From positions 3,815,501 through 3,879,500 of the forward strand of contig JAMPIT010000417.1 of assembly GCA_026261815.1 (NCBI GenBank): 64,000 nt of DNA, given 5' to 3'. Position numbers and translations under genes: made by a program. Below, piece by piece: positions 1 through 12,948 of this stretch (the stretch's first letter is position 1; each line of letters opens with the position of its first letter). This stretch comes from Monarcha castaneiventris obscurior. Taxonomy: Eukaryota; Chordata; Aves; Passeriformes; Monarchidae. Below the pieces are notes generated by a model that did no database searches, was not told the DNA's origin, and saw only the letters and a program-made list of their open reading frames with translations.

Positions 1-3000
1 TTGATTCTTGAAGGCTTTCTCACACCTCATTCTCAATTTATGCTGAGATTTGAAAATGAGATTCAGAAATCAACTATAGTAGCATTAAACCCTGCATCAA
101 TGTAATCAATCCCTCACTATCTTGACATATGAGAATGTAACAGATGTGAGAGTCTCACTTCTTGTGTTTGCATCCACACGGTATTAGATCGGTTAGCCAC
201 ATGATTTCCCATATTCTCAATTCAAAGCTTCCATATCTTCATCTCTTAACACCAGCAATAATGTCCAACCCTTTTGGACAACCTGCCATAACCTTACTCT
301 AAACTCAGAACACTGAAAGAGTGCAGCTCCTGGAACTAACTTCCAAAATATGAATCCTGAGATATTAAGGCTTTTGCCATCTATCAATGACCAAAACATA
401 TGGATAATATGTACATAACATTTGTCCTTTCCAGTAGAGTATTTCCTCAGTCATTCAGACTCCATGGGCTAAGCAAACAATGAGTAAGGCAGAGAACATC
501 AGAAGCCTGCAACAGTACATTTTTGCAAGAGATAAGGTAATTGAAAGTAACCTTGATCAAAATTTATACAAAAGAGTACTAAAACGCTTTGCTGTCCATA
601 ACGTAAATATTAAACAATTTGAGTCTGTTCTTTGGAGAAACTTAAGTTTCAAATCAGAGGAGCACTTACTGCATTTGCTAGAATGCTACCATGGAGTATC
701 TGTATGTTGACTGCCTCCATCCAAGTGCTAACACTCATTCTTTCCATTAGCTTTGTATTAACTTCGTCAACAAGAACACAACTTAGGAAAGACATTAAAT
801 ATAAAGATAGATAGGAAAAATATATGATAGAAATGGTAGTTACTGCACAGAAAAAAAAAAAATTAGCACCTATTCAGATTACATTAACATTTCTTTCTTC
901 GCCTTAATTATCAAGTTAAATAAGGAAGTTAATAAGTGTGAAATTAGCTATTCCAGTAAGTACAACTGGGCAAAACCAATCCACCGATCAGGTTTTCTCA
1001 CAGCCTTAAAAACTGTTCTTTATCAGACATACTGCAAACCTCAAATGGAATCTTTGTAAGATCTAATCTTTAACACTAAACTATTATAATTTGACATTTT
1101 CAAATGTTTTTGGCATAGAATAGAAAATCTGAATAAGAACAATATTGGATGAAACTATTGTGTGGTACAAAAATTATTAAATCAGATAATGCTATTAACT
1201 AAGGACAGTTTGAGCAGAAATCCCCTATCCTATGCTCTAGCTAATTGGAACAGTAGGACAAAAAAAAGCTTTCCAACAATAAAAAACATAGAATCAATGC
1301 CTTAATTTCTTCTCTCAGTAACATGTCATATTTCAAATAAATAATATCAAAACAGAAGTGTGATACTCAGCACACATTTCATTTGCTGTGCTTTGCCAAC
1401 AGAGGTCAGAATTACCTCAGCAGCATCCAAAGCATTACTGTGATCATGACTAGAAATACTTTTATTACCACAAAATTACTTTCAAAAGGAAAAATAACAT
1501 ACTTTAACTGGAGGCTGAAGTTTCACAGAGACATACTGCAAAGGTCTTCCAAAGCTTTTGGGTACATAAAACAATATCACCGCTTAAAACTTCCTGAACA
1601 CTGTTACTGAAATAACTACAAAGGTTCTGTCCATCACATGACTGACAAAGTATTTGGTAAAATATACTAGTAACCATTTGGATCACTCAGAAAAGATAAA
1701 TTCATACAACACGACGCTTTTCATTGAATAAAATAATTTATGACACATAGCTTAGAAGGCAAAGTGTAATTACAGTAAAAATATTCAGTAAGTTTGCAGT
1801 CTATTTACGTTAGAATTCCCTATTTAAATCCATTAGGAGTTATTGTTTCTACTCTATTTAAAAGCCTTATCAAATGTAGAAATGAAATCCAAGACTGAGA
1901 GGTTTAAATGACACAGAAGCTACTACTATAATTGGCTGATGTAGAGTTTCAAATAGCTTAGAAAGAACAATAACCCATCACTTATTTCCAGATGTATCTA
2001 AAGTGAACACTGTGTTTTATAATTTTCCAAAAATCAATTAAACACTGACAAAGAAATATTCTTCATACCTCAAATAGTTTTACTGTGGAATGTTTTCTAG
2101 AAAATGAACCTGAGACCTACTCCTTAAGCATTGCAAGTGCTCTGTAGCAAGCTCCATATTGCAAGCTCTGTGGATCATGAACTTTTCAGCAATATTAAAA
2201 TAAAAATGCTAAATTTGGGGGAATATATTTCAAGAACTATCTTTCAGCAACTTTCAGCACCTTTCTGCTTCTTTAAATTGAAACTGATAGGATACTCCAC
2301 AAAATCTGTTTTGGCAAATACCTTCATGTAAAATACATTACAAGAGTCAGCCATAACAGGAACAACTTAATGTTTTTTCCGAACTGCCTGTTTGGTAACA
2401 GATATCTAGAGAACCCAAACTGGTGTGCAAATATTCCTCCTAATACCATGGATTTAATAAAAAACATTGGAAAGGAGATCCCAGTTCCACAATAAGACAC
2501 CATGCAAAATGATTCATCACAACTCTCTAATCTACTATCAGCACTATGGTACCTTCAGGATTCAGGGAACAATTATTGTGAATTTTTCTGCTGTGTTTAA
2601 TTCAAATAATGTTGCTAAATCTTTACATAATTCAGCATGAAAAAAAAGCAATCTCCAACTAAATACCTTAGGTACTAAACTAAATGTATCATGCAAGGCT
2701 AGGCTGTACTACAACAAAAAGAAAGAAAATACACCAAAAATGTTACAAAATGCATGTGTGGATGGCAGATTCCATCTTGCTTTCCTTTATTATACATATG
2801 TCAATCTCTTTTTTTTTTCCATTAAGGATCATACATTTGCAGAGTGGAAGGGATCCTTGTTTGTGAAATCTCCAGAAAGCTGTAGGTTTTTAGAAAATGG
2901 TGGAGATGGGAAGGCCTCTAACATACACATAGGCTAGGTTCTCTAGAAGCTATTTAGTATTAACTGTTAAAAGAATCCAGACCCAAAACCCCCTGAAAAA

Positions 3001-6000
3001 CAGACCCCAGCTGAATTTACCTTATCCTGAATTCACTTTAAATTTCAATTATCTTTAATCTTGGAAAGAAAGATCTTTTACTACATCTCATTCTAAGGTC
3101 ACTTTTAACAATTAGACTTGACTGTTGGTTCAATCTTGGTAGTAAAATTATTCAGATGAAGCCGTCATTTCACCAAATGGGGCACAATTGGATTTCAAAT
3201 AGTAAGAAGAGGGACATTTTCACCCAGGTGCTGAAGCCTGTCCAAAACTACACTTGTCATAATTGCAGTCATACTAGAAAATCCACATATATCCTTCTGG
3301 TGGAATTAAATTTTAAAAGTGGCCAAGGCCCATCTAATTGGTAGTTCATGGCTGGCCCCCCACAGCCCCACTACCCAGGCAAAGAAGCTCATACAGGTGT
3401 TTCTGACACAGCTTAAGTTAGTAAAATTTGAGGAACATTTCTTTCCCTGGCAAGGGGGTTATAGTAGAAGGTAAATGTTTAAAAACCATCTAGTTACTAG
3501 CATATCCATCTCTTCTGGACTTTCAAGCAGCCACCTGAAAAGAGTTCAAAGTGATCTGAAGGAACCTGACATCTTAAAAGGCATGACAGCTCATCCCAAA
3601 TGTACATGAAAGACCTGCATTGATAACATACGATTTGAAAAAAAATACTGTACCACAGAATTACTCCTGTAACACTGATAACTGAGACACTGAGACACTG
3701 ATTAATTGGGGGTACATTAGTAGCATAAAGATTCCCTACAGCTGTGATTTCATACAAACTTTGATCATGCCAGTTCAGAGTAGACTGAATACACAGAGAA
3801 TCTGTAAATATTTTCAATAAAAGCATAATCGAACAAAGATGGAATGTTAATTTCTCCTTGGGCATGGAAACAGAATACCAGGATGCAGTTTATGGTTGTA
3901 AAAATTCTGAAACGATACCAAATCTACAGCAAACAAAACAGAAACAAAACTTCTGACCTTTTTTTGGTAAAACAAAAAGCTTTAACAGTTCGACCAATGA
4001 AGGAATAGATTCTTATTACAGTAAAATACAAATTTTAACATAGTTGATCATATAGCCCTGCCATATAGAAGACAAAGCTTTAGGAGCAGTCCAGGGCGTG
4101 AAATAATTTCAGAACAGCTTGGAGGCTTTTTTAAATGGCAAGATGAATTTTACAACTTCAGTTTTGTAGCCATTACAGTTACAAAAAATCTTCACATAAA
4201 TGTAAATTGGTACAGGATTGTCTTTTTAAGTTTGCAAACAGAAACTGGTTTTTGGCTTTCCTATAACAACTAGTCCCTCTGAACAACCTAAAATCCCTAA
4301 CAGATTCTCCAGACAATCTTATTTACACAGTAGAGTTTTATGTACTTGTCTTCCATGTAACAGAGGCAGAATTGTTTCAGTCATTTACAAAATGGCAGTG
4401 GATATTGTGGGATCTAGAATATTTATGTACTGTTGAGATCAAAATACAACCGAGATCATTAAAACTATCTGGCTCTGCTTAGCTCCCAGAAAATATGTCA
4501 TGGGTTGTATGCAGGTTAGGACTCTTCATTCTGCCAGACTCTGAATGCTATGTCAGTTCTCTTGTCACTGCAACTCTGAACCATTTAGGAACTCAGGCTG
4601 CACCAGCAATAGTAAACTGAACATGCTTGGAACTATTTTCTGGCACTGAGGTCATACTGGCATAGAATGCTCCACACCTACACCAATCAAACCTTCTAAA
4701 CAGGATAGCTGCATCCAGATTGTCTATCAGGCCCTAGGCACATACTAATTCTTCAGCTGTGCCTGGTAGCTCTTTCCTTGGGAGAATGCCACATGGCACC
4801 TTCCAGTAGCCAGAAATGTTCCCTGGCATGTTAAAGTTAGATGCAGCCTCACATTCCTGTCATAAATTTGGCAGAAACCTGTCTCTCACCAGCAGCACTT
4901 ACCAGCTTACAGGATGCAAGAGCACCACTGTTTGAGTTTGGGTCCAGACAGATCCTGATGAGCCTCTTTCCCATGGTTCATGTTCCTGCCTTATGCCTTT
5001 GATTCTCCCAGCAAAGGGCATAGAAGGGAGAAGTGGTGGTACACTGACCCCAATTCCTTTTTTTAGCTCCTTGCTCGACTGCTTGAGGGGAAGGGGAAGA
5101 GGGATAGAGGGGAAGGGGAAGGAAAGTTGTAGATGTGACTATCCCAAACAATACACTGTGCTGTTAAATTCTTTTCTTCTTTTCTCCTTCTTCACATGCA
5201 TGCTCATACTGATGGAAATTCCTAGCAGTGCACCCATAATTGCATAGTATACCTGCAAGGCAGTCTAGGAGTCTCTTTCTGGTAAAAACTTAAGAAAGGA
5301 ATCCACAATGGACTCAGAATGACCTTATTGCAGGAAAATACCGCTAATGGCTACAACGGCATGAATCTCTTCAACTTTTTAGCAGAAAGAACACTTACAG
5401 AAAAAAAGCAGTCTTTTTTGGTTCAAAAAAGCAAAGGGAGGCATAGATCTGAAAAACCTTCACATCGAAAATACCTACATTTAAGTTCTAGAAACAGGGA
5501 CTCCTGGAAAAAACTCCAAAATGTATAGAAGGAAGCCAGAAGTGACTGGGTGGGAAAAAATAATTAATCCCACCAACACAAAATGAGCTGAAATTAAAGA
5601 CAGCCAAAGCCTTACTAAACTGACAGATTTCTCACTTCTGATTTCCCAGTCATCACAAATCAAGGAGAAAGAAGCCTTCTTAGGTGAGAGGGACCTAGTT
5701 AAACTTTGGAAATTTGTCCCACTTATCAGAGACATTATTTTCCATAATTAATTAGATGGTGTCTCCAGAAGGAAGAATGAGTTTCTGTCTTGTGAGAACA
5801 GGTCAAGGATGAAAGTGAGACTTGGATATCCATACCCATGATAAAGGATATCCTGGAACTAGGCATTTCCATAGTCCCAGCCTGTCATACTGTTTCTGAA
5901 AATCCCTTAAAAAATGGAAAAGAAAGGAAGATGTAAATCAGGAAATTAAGAAAAAAACGGAACTCCAATGCCTCATCACAGTTGAGGCAGGGCAGGAGAC

Positions 6001-8500
6001 AGATTCTATTGATCTCTGAGACAAAGTTTCAGCTTCTGGAAGTCTGAGGTCATAAAGTCAAATTACAGAATGTTGTCCTAAATCTCCTACTCACGGTTCA
6101 CAAGCCTACAGTAAGTTTGATAGTGTATTCAGAGCTTCTAGGAATTCAAATCTTTAACTGGATATACTGATCTGAAAGACTAGCCAGCTTCCAGTATGGC
6201 AGATAGAATTTCATATTACTTTGTTTATGGATCACATGGTGGCAGAGCTACACTTCCACACCTAATCATCACAGTGGGGTTAAAAAGGTGCTGTGGTCCA
6301 CCTGAGCATGGGAAACTGTCACTGAAGGTACTTGGAGTCACAGAGCCCAAACTACAGGATTATATACTGGAATTATTCATAACAAATTTTAAATTAAATT
6401 TCCCAGAGATAAACCACATTATGGAAAAAAACTGTCTTACAAACCAAGAGATACAAATGACCTCTGTTGATTTAAACATAAAATAGCACTGAATTTTATA
6501 ATTTTAACTATTCTTCAAGTTCATGATGAACATTGGTTTACCATTGGTTTCTTACACAATTAAAAGTGAACTAATTTCTTGGGCACTGTTACACAAAGTT
6601 GAAGGAAAATGGGAATGGTTCTGTACAAAAATGGGGTGGGGAGGAGAGACATTAGCAGACTTTTTAACCAATGCCACTACAAAGATATGCCACAAAGTAG
6701 AGTCCTCCTATTTGAAACGTAACTTTGATAAATTCAAAGGTATTTCTATTATTATTTCTATTTCTGAAAAAAAAAAAAGTTTTATGCCAGTCCCTTATTC
6801 TACTGGCCACACAGAAGCATTTTATGCTTCAAACATTATTGGCAGTTTGGCTGTGCGCAGAACCACAAGGGAATCTTACTCTTCAGTGTCATTCCTCATA
6901 CAGCCAAACTGCCAGCAATGGTTGCAGCAGATGTGTGTTTTCCTGACCCTATGCACTAAAAGCAACATTACAGACATATGAGCTCTCCTGGATATGGTAT
7001 TTTCCTTGTGCCGATATGCTGTAAGATTTTGAGCTCTGTGATTAATGAGACAAGTTATCATTCATCTAACCTAGGGGATCATCCATTTAATATTATAATT
7101 GCCTGAAAAACTCCAGTGATAACAGTTCTGGTGTCAATAACTAGAAACTGGAAGCACTCATACTTCTTTTTTTGCACACAGGTGACAGCTGTGAGAACAT
7201 CCTCAGCCTCAGCATTAAGAATTACTGTGGTAAGTCTAGAATTTTTACTGCTTTTCTCCAGTATCCTCTACATGCTGCAACAACTCAGAGTAGCTGATGA
7301 GAGATCACTGTCCTGACCACCACGCACATTGGAAACATGTTCCTAAAGACTCCTGATTTCTCTTTTCCAGACTGTGAAGTTTTCAGAAAAGTGGTGTCAC
7401 TACTTGGTTCTAATGAAAAGGCTCTAGTACTGAAGCTTTTATAGCTGTAAAAAAGCTAGCTGTCCCTTCCAATGACTTCAAGCCGTAGAAAGTACATAAC
7501 AAGTACAAACTAAAACACCTATAAAAACTAAACACAATTAATACTACACATTAGAATAAACGAAATACATCACAAGGAAAAAGGAAGAAAGAAATCAAAA
7601 TACAGTTTATTTGAACTGAGATCCTACTAGTTCAGTCCTGCAATTATAAGCATTAAAAGATCAGAAAGATTTGCTAGCAGGTTGTGCCACCTTCTTTACA
7701 CTTGTACATGGTGGATAAAGTGAATTACAAGCACTGCAGGTCAAGGAGTTCTTATTTCAGCTGCATGGTCTTATGTGTGCAGAAATCAATCAACCACAAA
7801 CTTGTGGTCAACCACAAGATTAAAAATAAGAAGAAGAACTCAAATTAGTTATACTATAAAAGTAGTTTTTTGGGGTTTTTTATTCTTCATTTACTATTCC
7901 TAGTGATGTGGTTCACTGTGAAATAAAAGAAGTATATAGTTCTAAACTTAGACCCCAGCCTATGGATCTCAAATGAAGTACACCAAAGTCAACATAGTTC
8001 CTCAAATCGTCATCAATATTTCAGCATTGTAAAGACAGCAACATAAAATTAGGTTTTACTACAACATTTGGTACTATACTATAAAACATAAATTATGCAT
8101 AAAATATTTTGAAGTCAAATGAGAGAAGTTACTTTGTCAGTAATGAAGGCTATAAAAGAACAGCAATTTCCCATGTTTTAAGTGTTTCCAACAGCATTTG
8201 ATTCTATTTTTATTGGTTCTATTGCTATTTCTTTATTCTTGTAGTTAAGATGAAAAAATGAGAGGAAGTTTTAGCTGTATAATACATGAATAAAACTGAT
8301 TTTTTTTTTCCTGGTATTTTTCTGAATTCTTTTTATGTAAAGCAATAAAGTTTCTTTAAATAAAGCTATCTTTTCAGGATAAAAGAAATAAAAATAAAAA
8401 CATTTGACAAACTTAAGTCCAAACCATCAGCATAATTACTTCACAATTGTTACTGAAAGAAAAAAACAATTGAACTTCCAAACCTAAGGGACTGGAATAT
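1..8500. other. ANKS1B intron 1, segment A: no gene seen
   Basis: This is AT-rich non-coding DNA with scattered short homopolymer A and T runs. A purine-rich patch occurs at 5089-5127 (GGGGAAGG-like units). A 14-bp inverted repeat lies at 6841-6913. Short open frames (up to 152 codons at 6523-6981) have no recognisable domain and look like chance. I see no splice-bounded exon, RNA gene or clear transposon here. Confidence 0.6.
6841..6913. repeat. Inverted repeat, 14-bp perfect arms with a 45-nt spacer
   Basis: Arm GGCAGTTTGGCTGT (6841-6854) is matched by its exact reverse complement at 6900-6913. Pairing continues imperfectly outward, with CATT against AATG after a short mismatch. A 6-bp inner stem (GGGAAT with ATTCCT, one wobble) can form inside the spacer. 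No target duplication or transposase relic was seen. Confidence 0.75.
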
Positions 8501-8504
8501 CTTT

Positions 8505-8855
8505 GAAGAGTAGAAGCTGTCTGACAGCACTGTTTAGGCTAGGAAGGCTTGGGGAGGATCTCACAGTAAATATACAATGGGAGGGTATAGAGAAGGCAAA
8601 GCCAAACTCTTCTCAGCAGTGCCCTGAGGCAGGACAAGAAGCAACAGACATGAAGTTCAACAGATGAAATTCCATCTGGAAATAAGAAAACATTTTTTTA
8701 CTGTAAAGGTTATGGAACACTTGAGTGGGATGCCCCAAGAGGTAGAGTGTCCATTCCTGGAGGTACTCAAAATCTTCTTTGACAACCTCTTCTATCTGAC
8801 CTCTGCAGATAATCTCCTGAGGTCCCTTCCAACATCAACTCTTCTGTGACATACA
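8505..8855 (+). mobile_element. CR1 LINE, 3' end fragment
   Basis: The sequence follows the conserved CR1 3' region. It contains a degenerate TCTTCTCAGCAGTG..CAGGACAAGA segment, then CATTTTTTTACTGTAAAGGTTATGGA, then GAGGTCCCTTCCAACATCAACT near the end. CR1 ends with this GAGGTCCCTTCCAACCTCAA motif followed by short ATTCT-type tail repeats; only a decayed tail is left here. It is heavily diverged, so it is an old 5'-truncated insertion. A 61-codon frame inside it is not a gene. Confidence 0.9.
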
Positions 8856-11800
8856 TTAATTTTACATGAAGAAGTACTAATTTTATTTGCTACGAGGTCC
8901 ACCTCTTGATGTCATGCATGAAAGTACATATAACAGAAAATGCCTCTGTAATATTTTTCTTCCAATCCAGAGAATTAAAATTCTCATCTTCAACTATACA
9001 GAGCTTCATCTAACAAATAAATCTAGACACCAGTAAGCAGACTGCATCAATAACTCACAAACTATAGTGATGGAGTAAATATACCCAGTCAATCCAAACC
9101 AGCCAGTTTTTTTCCTTTCTAATACATATAAGGCAGGTGCACCTCTCATTCCATCCTACATACAATTCCTAAGAAACTTGGAGCTAGGATGCATTAATAA
9201 CGTCTCAGCTGCTTTTTGCAAAAGACAGGGGTAAACCACTATCAAGTAAGATATCCACTTAGGCACACACATACATCTTTCACTCTCACGGAACACAGTC
9301 TCCCTGCTTTTCCTATCTCGCACTATACACTTGTTCCTGAAGAGCATCTACAGCTTTAAAGAAGGCATTTCAGTACTTTTATCCATTCCAGCTTTAAGCC
9401 GTTTCTCCTACTTTATTTCTCCCCATGACCAGTAAGAAGCTTCTGGTAGAAGCTTCCATTTTGCAGATGCATATGACTTTGGATGCCTACAGAAATACGA
9501 AATTTGTCAGATTTACTAAACTCTTGCTTTATCGTGAATTCTGCAATTTCCAATCAACTAATTTTAAAGTCTTTGCTCATAAGTTAATGGATAGTCTTAC
9601 ACCGTCATCATTAAAACAGACTAAAATTGAAGTTCAGTTGAAAGCATCACCATTAAAAATTTGATTTTAAGGCAAAAGATCAAGATAAATAGAGGATAAT
9701 TTCACACTAAAACTTGATCTGATATTATATTAATAATATGAATGAACTGACATACATTAATTATAATTATCCATGTAGGACCTCCTCAAATCTTAAACAA
9801 AAATGTCTGAATACTTGATCTATTCATTAAAAAAAAAAAAAATTCAAACCATCTTCTGAATTTTGTTCAATTTTACATCTAAAAAAGAATGACAGCTTGG
9901 ATTTACTTTGACCACAACTGCCACATTTTAGAAGGCAAACCCCACGTATAAAAGATTTTTGGGTGATGGGTAATGCTAGATCCATTTAAATTAAGCCTTA
10001 ATGTATTTGATTATTCTGTTATCAGTCAACTGTATGATGTTTCACTGACATTGCTTCTTGTCATTTCTAATACACTGTCTATTATGCTTTCTGGGAATTT
10101 TCAATCATGAACTTCACTAAATGTATTCATAAACACCTGAATAGGAAATAATTTAATACACCTGCCATGGGATAATGTAACACAAGACTAATGCATGATG
10201 CACTCATTCCAACTGTTTAAATATCATCCTCTTCTCAGAATAGCAATGCCATACTCTGAACATGTGTTTAAGCTCCTGTTGACTTCAATATCCTTGGTAA
10301 TGTACTGAAAGGGAAACATCTCTTGAAAATCGTAGAAGAATTTTACTTCTCAGGTACAGCCTCAAGGATCACCATCTGAAGGTGGTTGTTTAGATTCAAT
10401 GCAAATTGCATCTTCAATATGGAAGGACAAATAGGATGGTTCTCACAGATCCAGCATAAAACATAGAGATCTATTTCAAAACATGGGCACCTAGATATCA
10501 AGTGTAAGTTATATATAAACATGTTGGGTGCTGCCAACAGTCACTAATTTTCACTACAGTGTACGTCACATTATCACTAGGTTTGATAAAACTTCTGAAA
10601 ATGAAATGGCAAACCTGTACACAAGGCATAATTTTGTCAAGAGAAAGCAGCACACACTAGACCAGCAATCTTCTATCATGAGAAAATTTTCACTAATCTG
10701 AGGATCTCATTTAATACCAAATTATTGTTTAAATTATTGAAAATGATTGAAATGATGTCACAACTTACTGCCTTGCTACATAATTTAAGTAAAAAAAAAA
10801 AAAATCACTATTTGAGATGTCAAGAATAGATCCTGGTTTATAGTACTAGATCAGCTACATGGTTAAGGAACAGATTCTGCCCCAACTACCTGCAGGTACT
10901 GACAGATTAGAATTCCCCTGGGTGCTTCAAAACAAAATGAACCAGGCACCAGGATGTGTCCCAGATTCTAACTATGTAAAAGACACTATTTTTATTACAG
11001 ATACCAGACAAGAGGAACACAAACAGCAAGATGCACCTACTGAAAGTTGAATGGAACTGAATACCAAAATGCAGACATCTGAGGAACTCTAGACAGACTC
11101 CAAAAAAATAAGAACCACTCGCCCGTAATAAGAGATGTGAAAAGAAATTACAATTTTATCACACACTTCTTTTGTCATCTTGAGAAAAATTTGAGATGAA
11201 CTGTTGGGAATTTTCTATTAGTGTTGCTTGCCAATACTGTGGTTTTGTATTGTAAACTATGATTAGGAGTATTCTTAGGGTATGTTGCTAGAGAATTTAG
11301 GTTCCCTGAACTTTCTTGAGATCTCTCAATTTTTTTGATAGTATAAACAGAAGTATATGTATAGAGTGATTATCTAAAGAATCTGATACAAAATTCTTCA
11401 TACTCAGTATTCTTTATATATTTTGTCTTTAAAAATTTAATTTTGTTCTTAAGAATATTCTTTACTCATCAAAATGTTTAATTGTATTTAACCCATTCCT
11501 GAAGATTATCACGGTTTTACTATAGTCTAATCCTGTTTTATAAAGTATTTTGCAATAGTTTCCAGTTTTTCAGTATCTGTCAATTTGACTAATGCAATTT
11601 TAGTGTCTTCCTCCAAAATGAAAATACTAAGCAGAATCAAACTTTGGCATGTCTCTAAGTGACAATTTATTTCAAGACACTGAACAAAGGAAACAAACAG
11701 GCTGGAGAAATATGGGAGCTTTCAGACCAGACTTTGTTGAGATTAGCTTGGGAGTCAGCCACATTCAGGAGCATCTTCCTCTTTGTTTTACTGTTGGAGT

Positions 11801-12919
11801 AACCCTCTGGCTACTAACATTAAAATTTGGTAGAATAAGCTATCATTTATAGTCGCTATGTTTAAAGTCTCTTACCTAGTAACACTTTACTCCATGACAA
11901 CATTCATATTCAAGCTAATGCAATGTTTGGTTTTCTCAACTTTAAGGTTTTAAGAATCACAGTATCGTTTGATTTACTTAAATCTGATTATATATTTAAA
12001 ATAAAAATGTTGCATATTCTGTATTCCTTTCATTATCCAATTTTATAATTCTCTTTTAAGATGGAACTTAAATTATCATTATCTCATAAATTATCATTCA
12101 TTAATTATTAATGCTTTCTACTCAGGTTCTAGATAATTAACAGGTTTTTTCCTTCCTATTCCAAGTTAAATGATAGTAAAATATATTAGACTTAGAGAAA
12201 GCAATATTTGTTGTCATATTTTTCCTTTCTGAAAACTATACACCTAACCAATGGATGAGTTTAATTCTTCACCATTTTCTTTAAAGAATTCTCAGATATG
12301 GCAAACATTTTCAAGCTGATACCCTTAATAAAATAAAACGTCCAGCGCACACACACAAATTATTTATGCAGCATGTATTCTGAAATTTGCATTTTTTGGG
12401 TGCAGAAATTTTACAAGGTCTTCTCCCATTGTTCATCAGTCAAATACTTTGAGAATGTATCTCTCATAGTCAGGATGGGTTTACAAAAATGTTGAATGTA
12501 CTGACATTCTGAAACTATTTCTCTACTTGGAACATGCTACCAGTGCAGCAGTTCCAGTGCAAAACAAAGTACCTGCATCATGCTGGATGTGAACAAAACA
12601 GTGCTTCTAATGACACAGAGGAATTCTTCCATTCACTCTCCAGGGTAACTAATCAAACCAATAAAATTAACTTCATTTACTGAAGGATTTATTTTTTCTT
12701 TTTAGATATATGTATAAATACACACATGTAAATAAATGACCTTTCTCCCCTTTCCAACCAAAAACTTGTTGATTCCAGCTTTTCAAGAATTTTCATGATT
12801 TTTTTTGAAAGGTCACTTAAATCTTAAGGTTTCTAAAATCATTTCCATACTACTTGATTGCAGCATTCTGTCATTCCACTATAATTATCAGATTTTCTTT
12901 TATAAACAAGAATTTCCTT

Positions 12920-12948
12920 GAGTGTACTATTTACACGCTAGTACACTC
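12920..12948. repeat. Small perfect hairpin, 10-bp stem with a 9-nt loop
   Basis: GAGTGTACTA at 12920-12929 is the exact reverse complement of TAGTACACTC at 12939-12948, separated by TTTACACGC. There is no U-run that would make it a terminator, and terminators of this type are not expected in a vertebrate intron. Confidence 0.7.

Noticed and set aside
3497..3865. 122-codon minus-strand frame in ANKS1B intron 1
   Set aside because: It was considered as an ANKS1B exon, but it has no ankyrin, SAM or PTB pattern.
6523..6981. 152-codon plus-strand frame in ANKS1B intron 1
   Set aside because: No family resemblance, lysine-rich low-complexity patches from A runs, no promoter or splice context.
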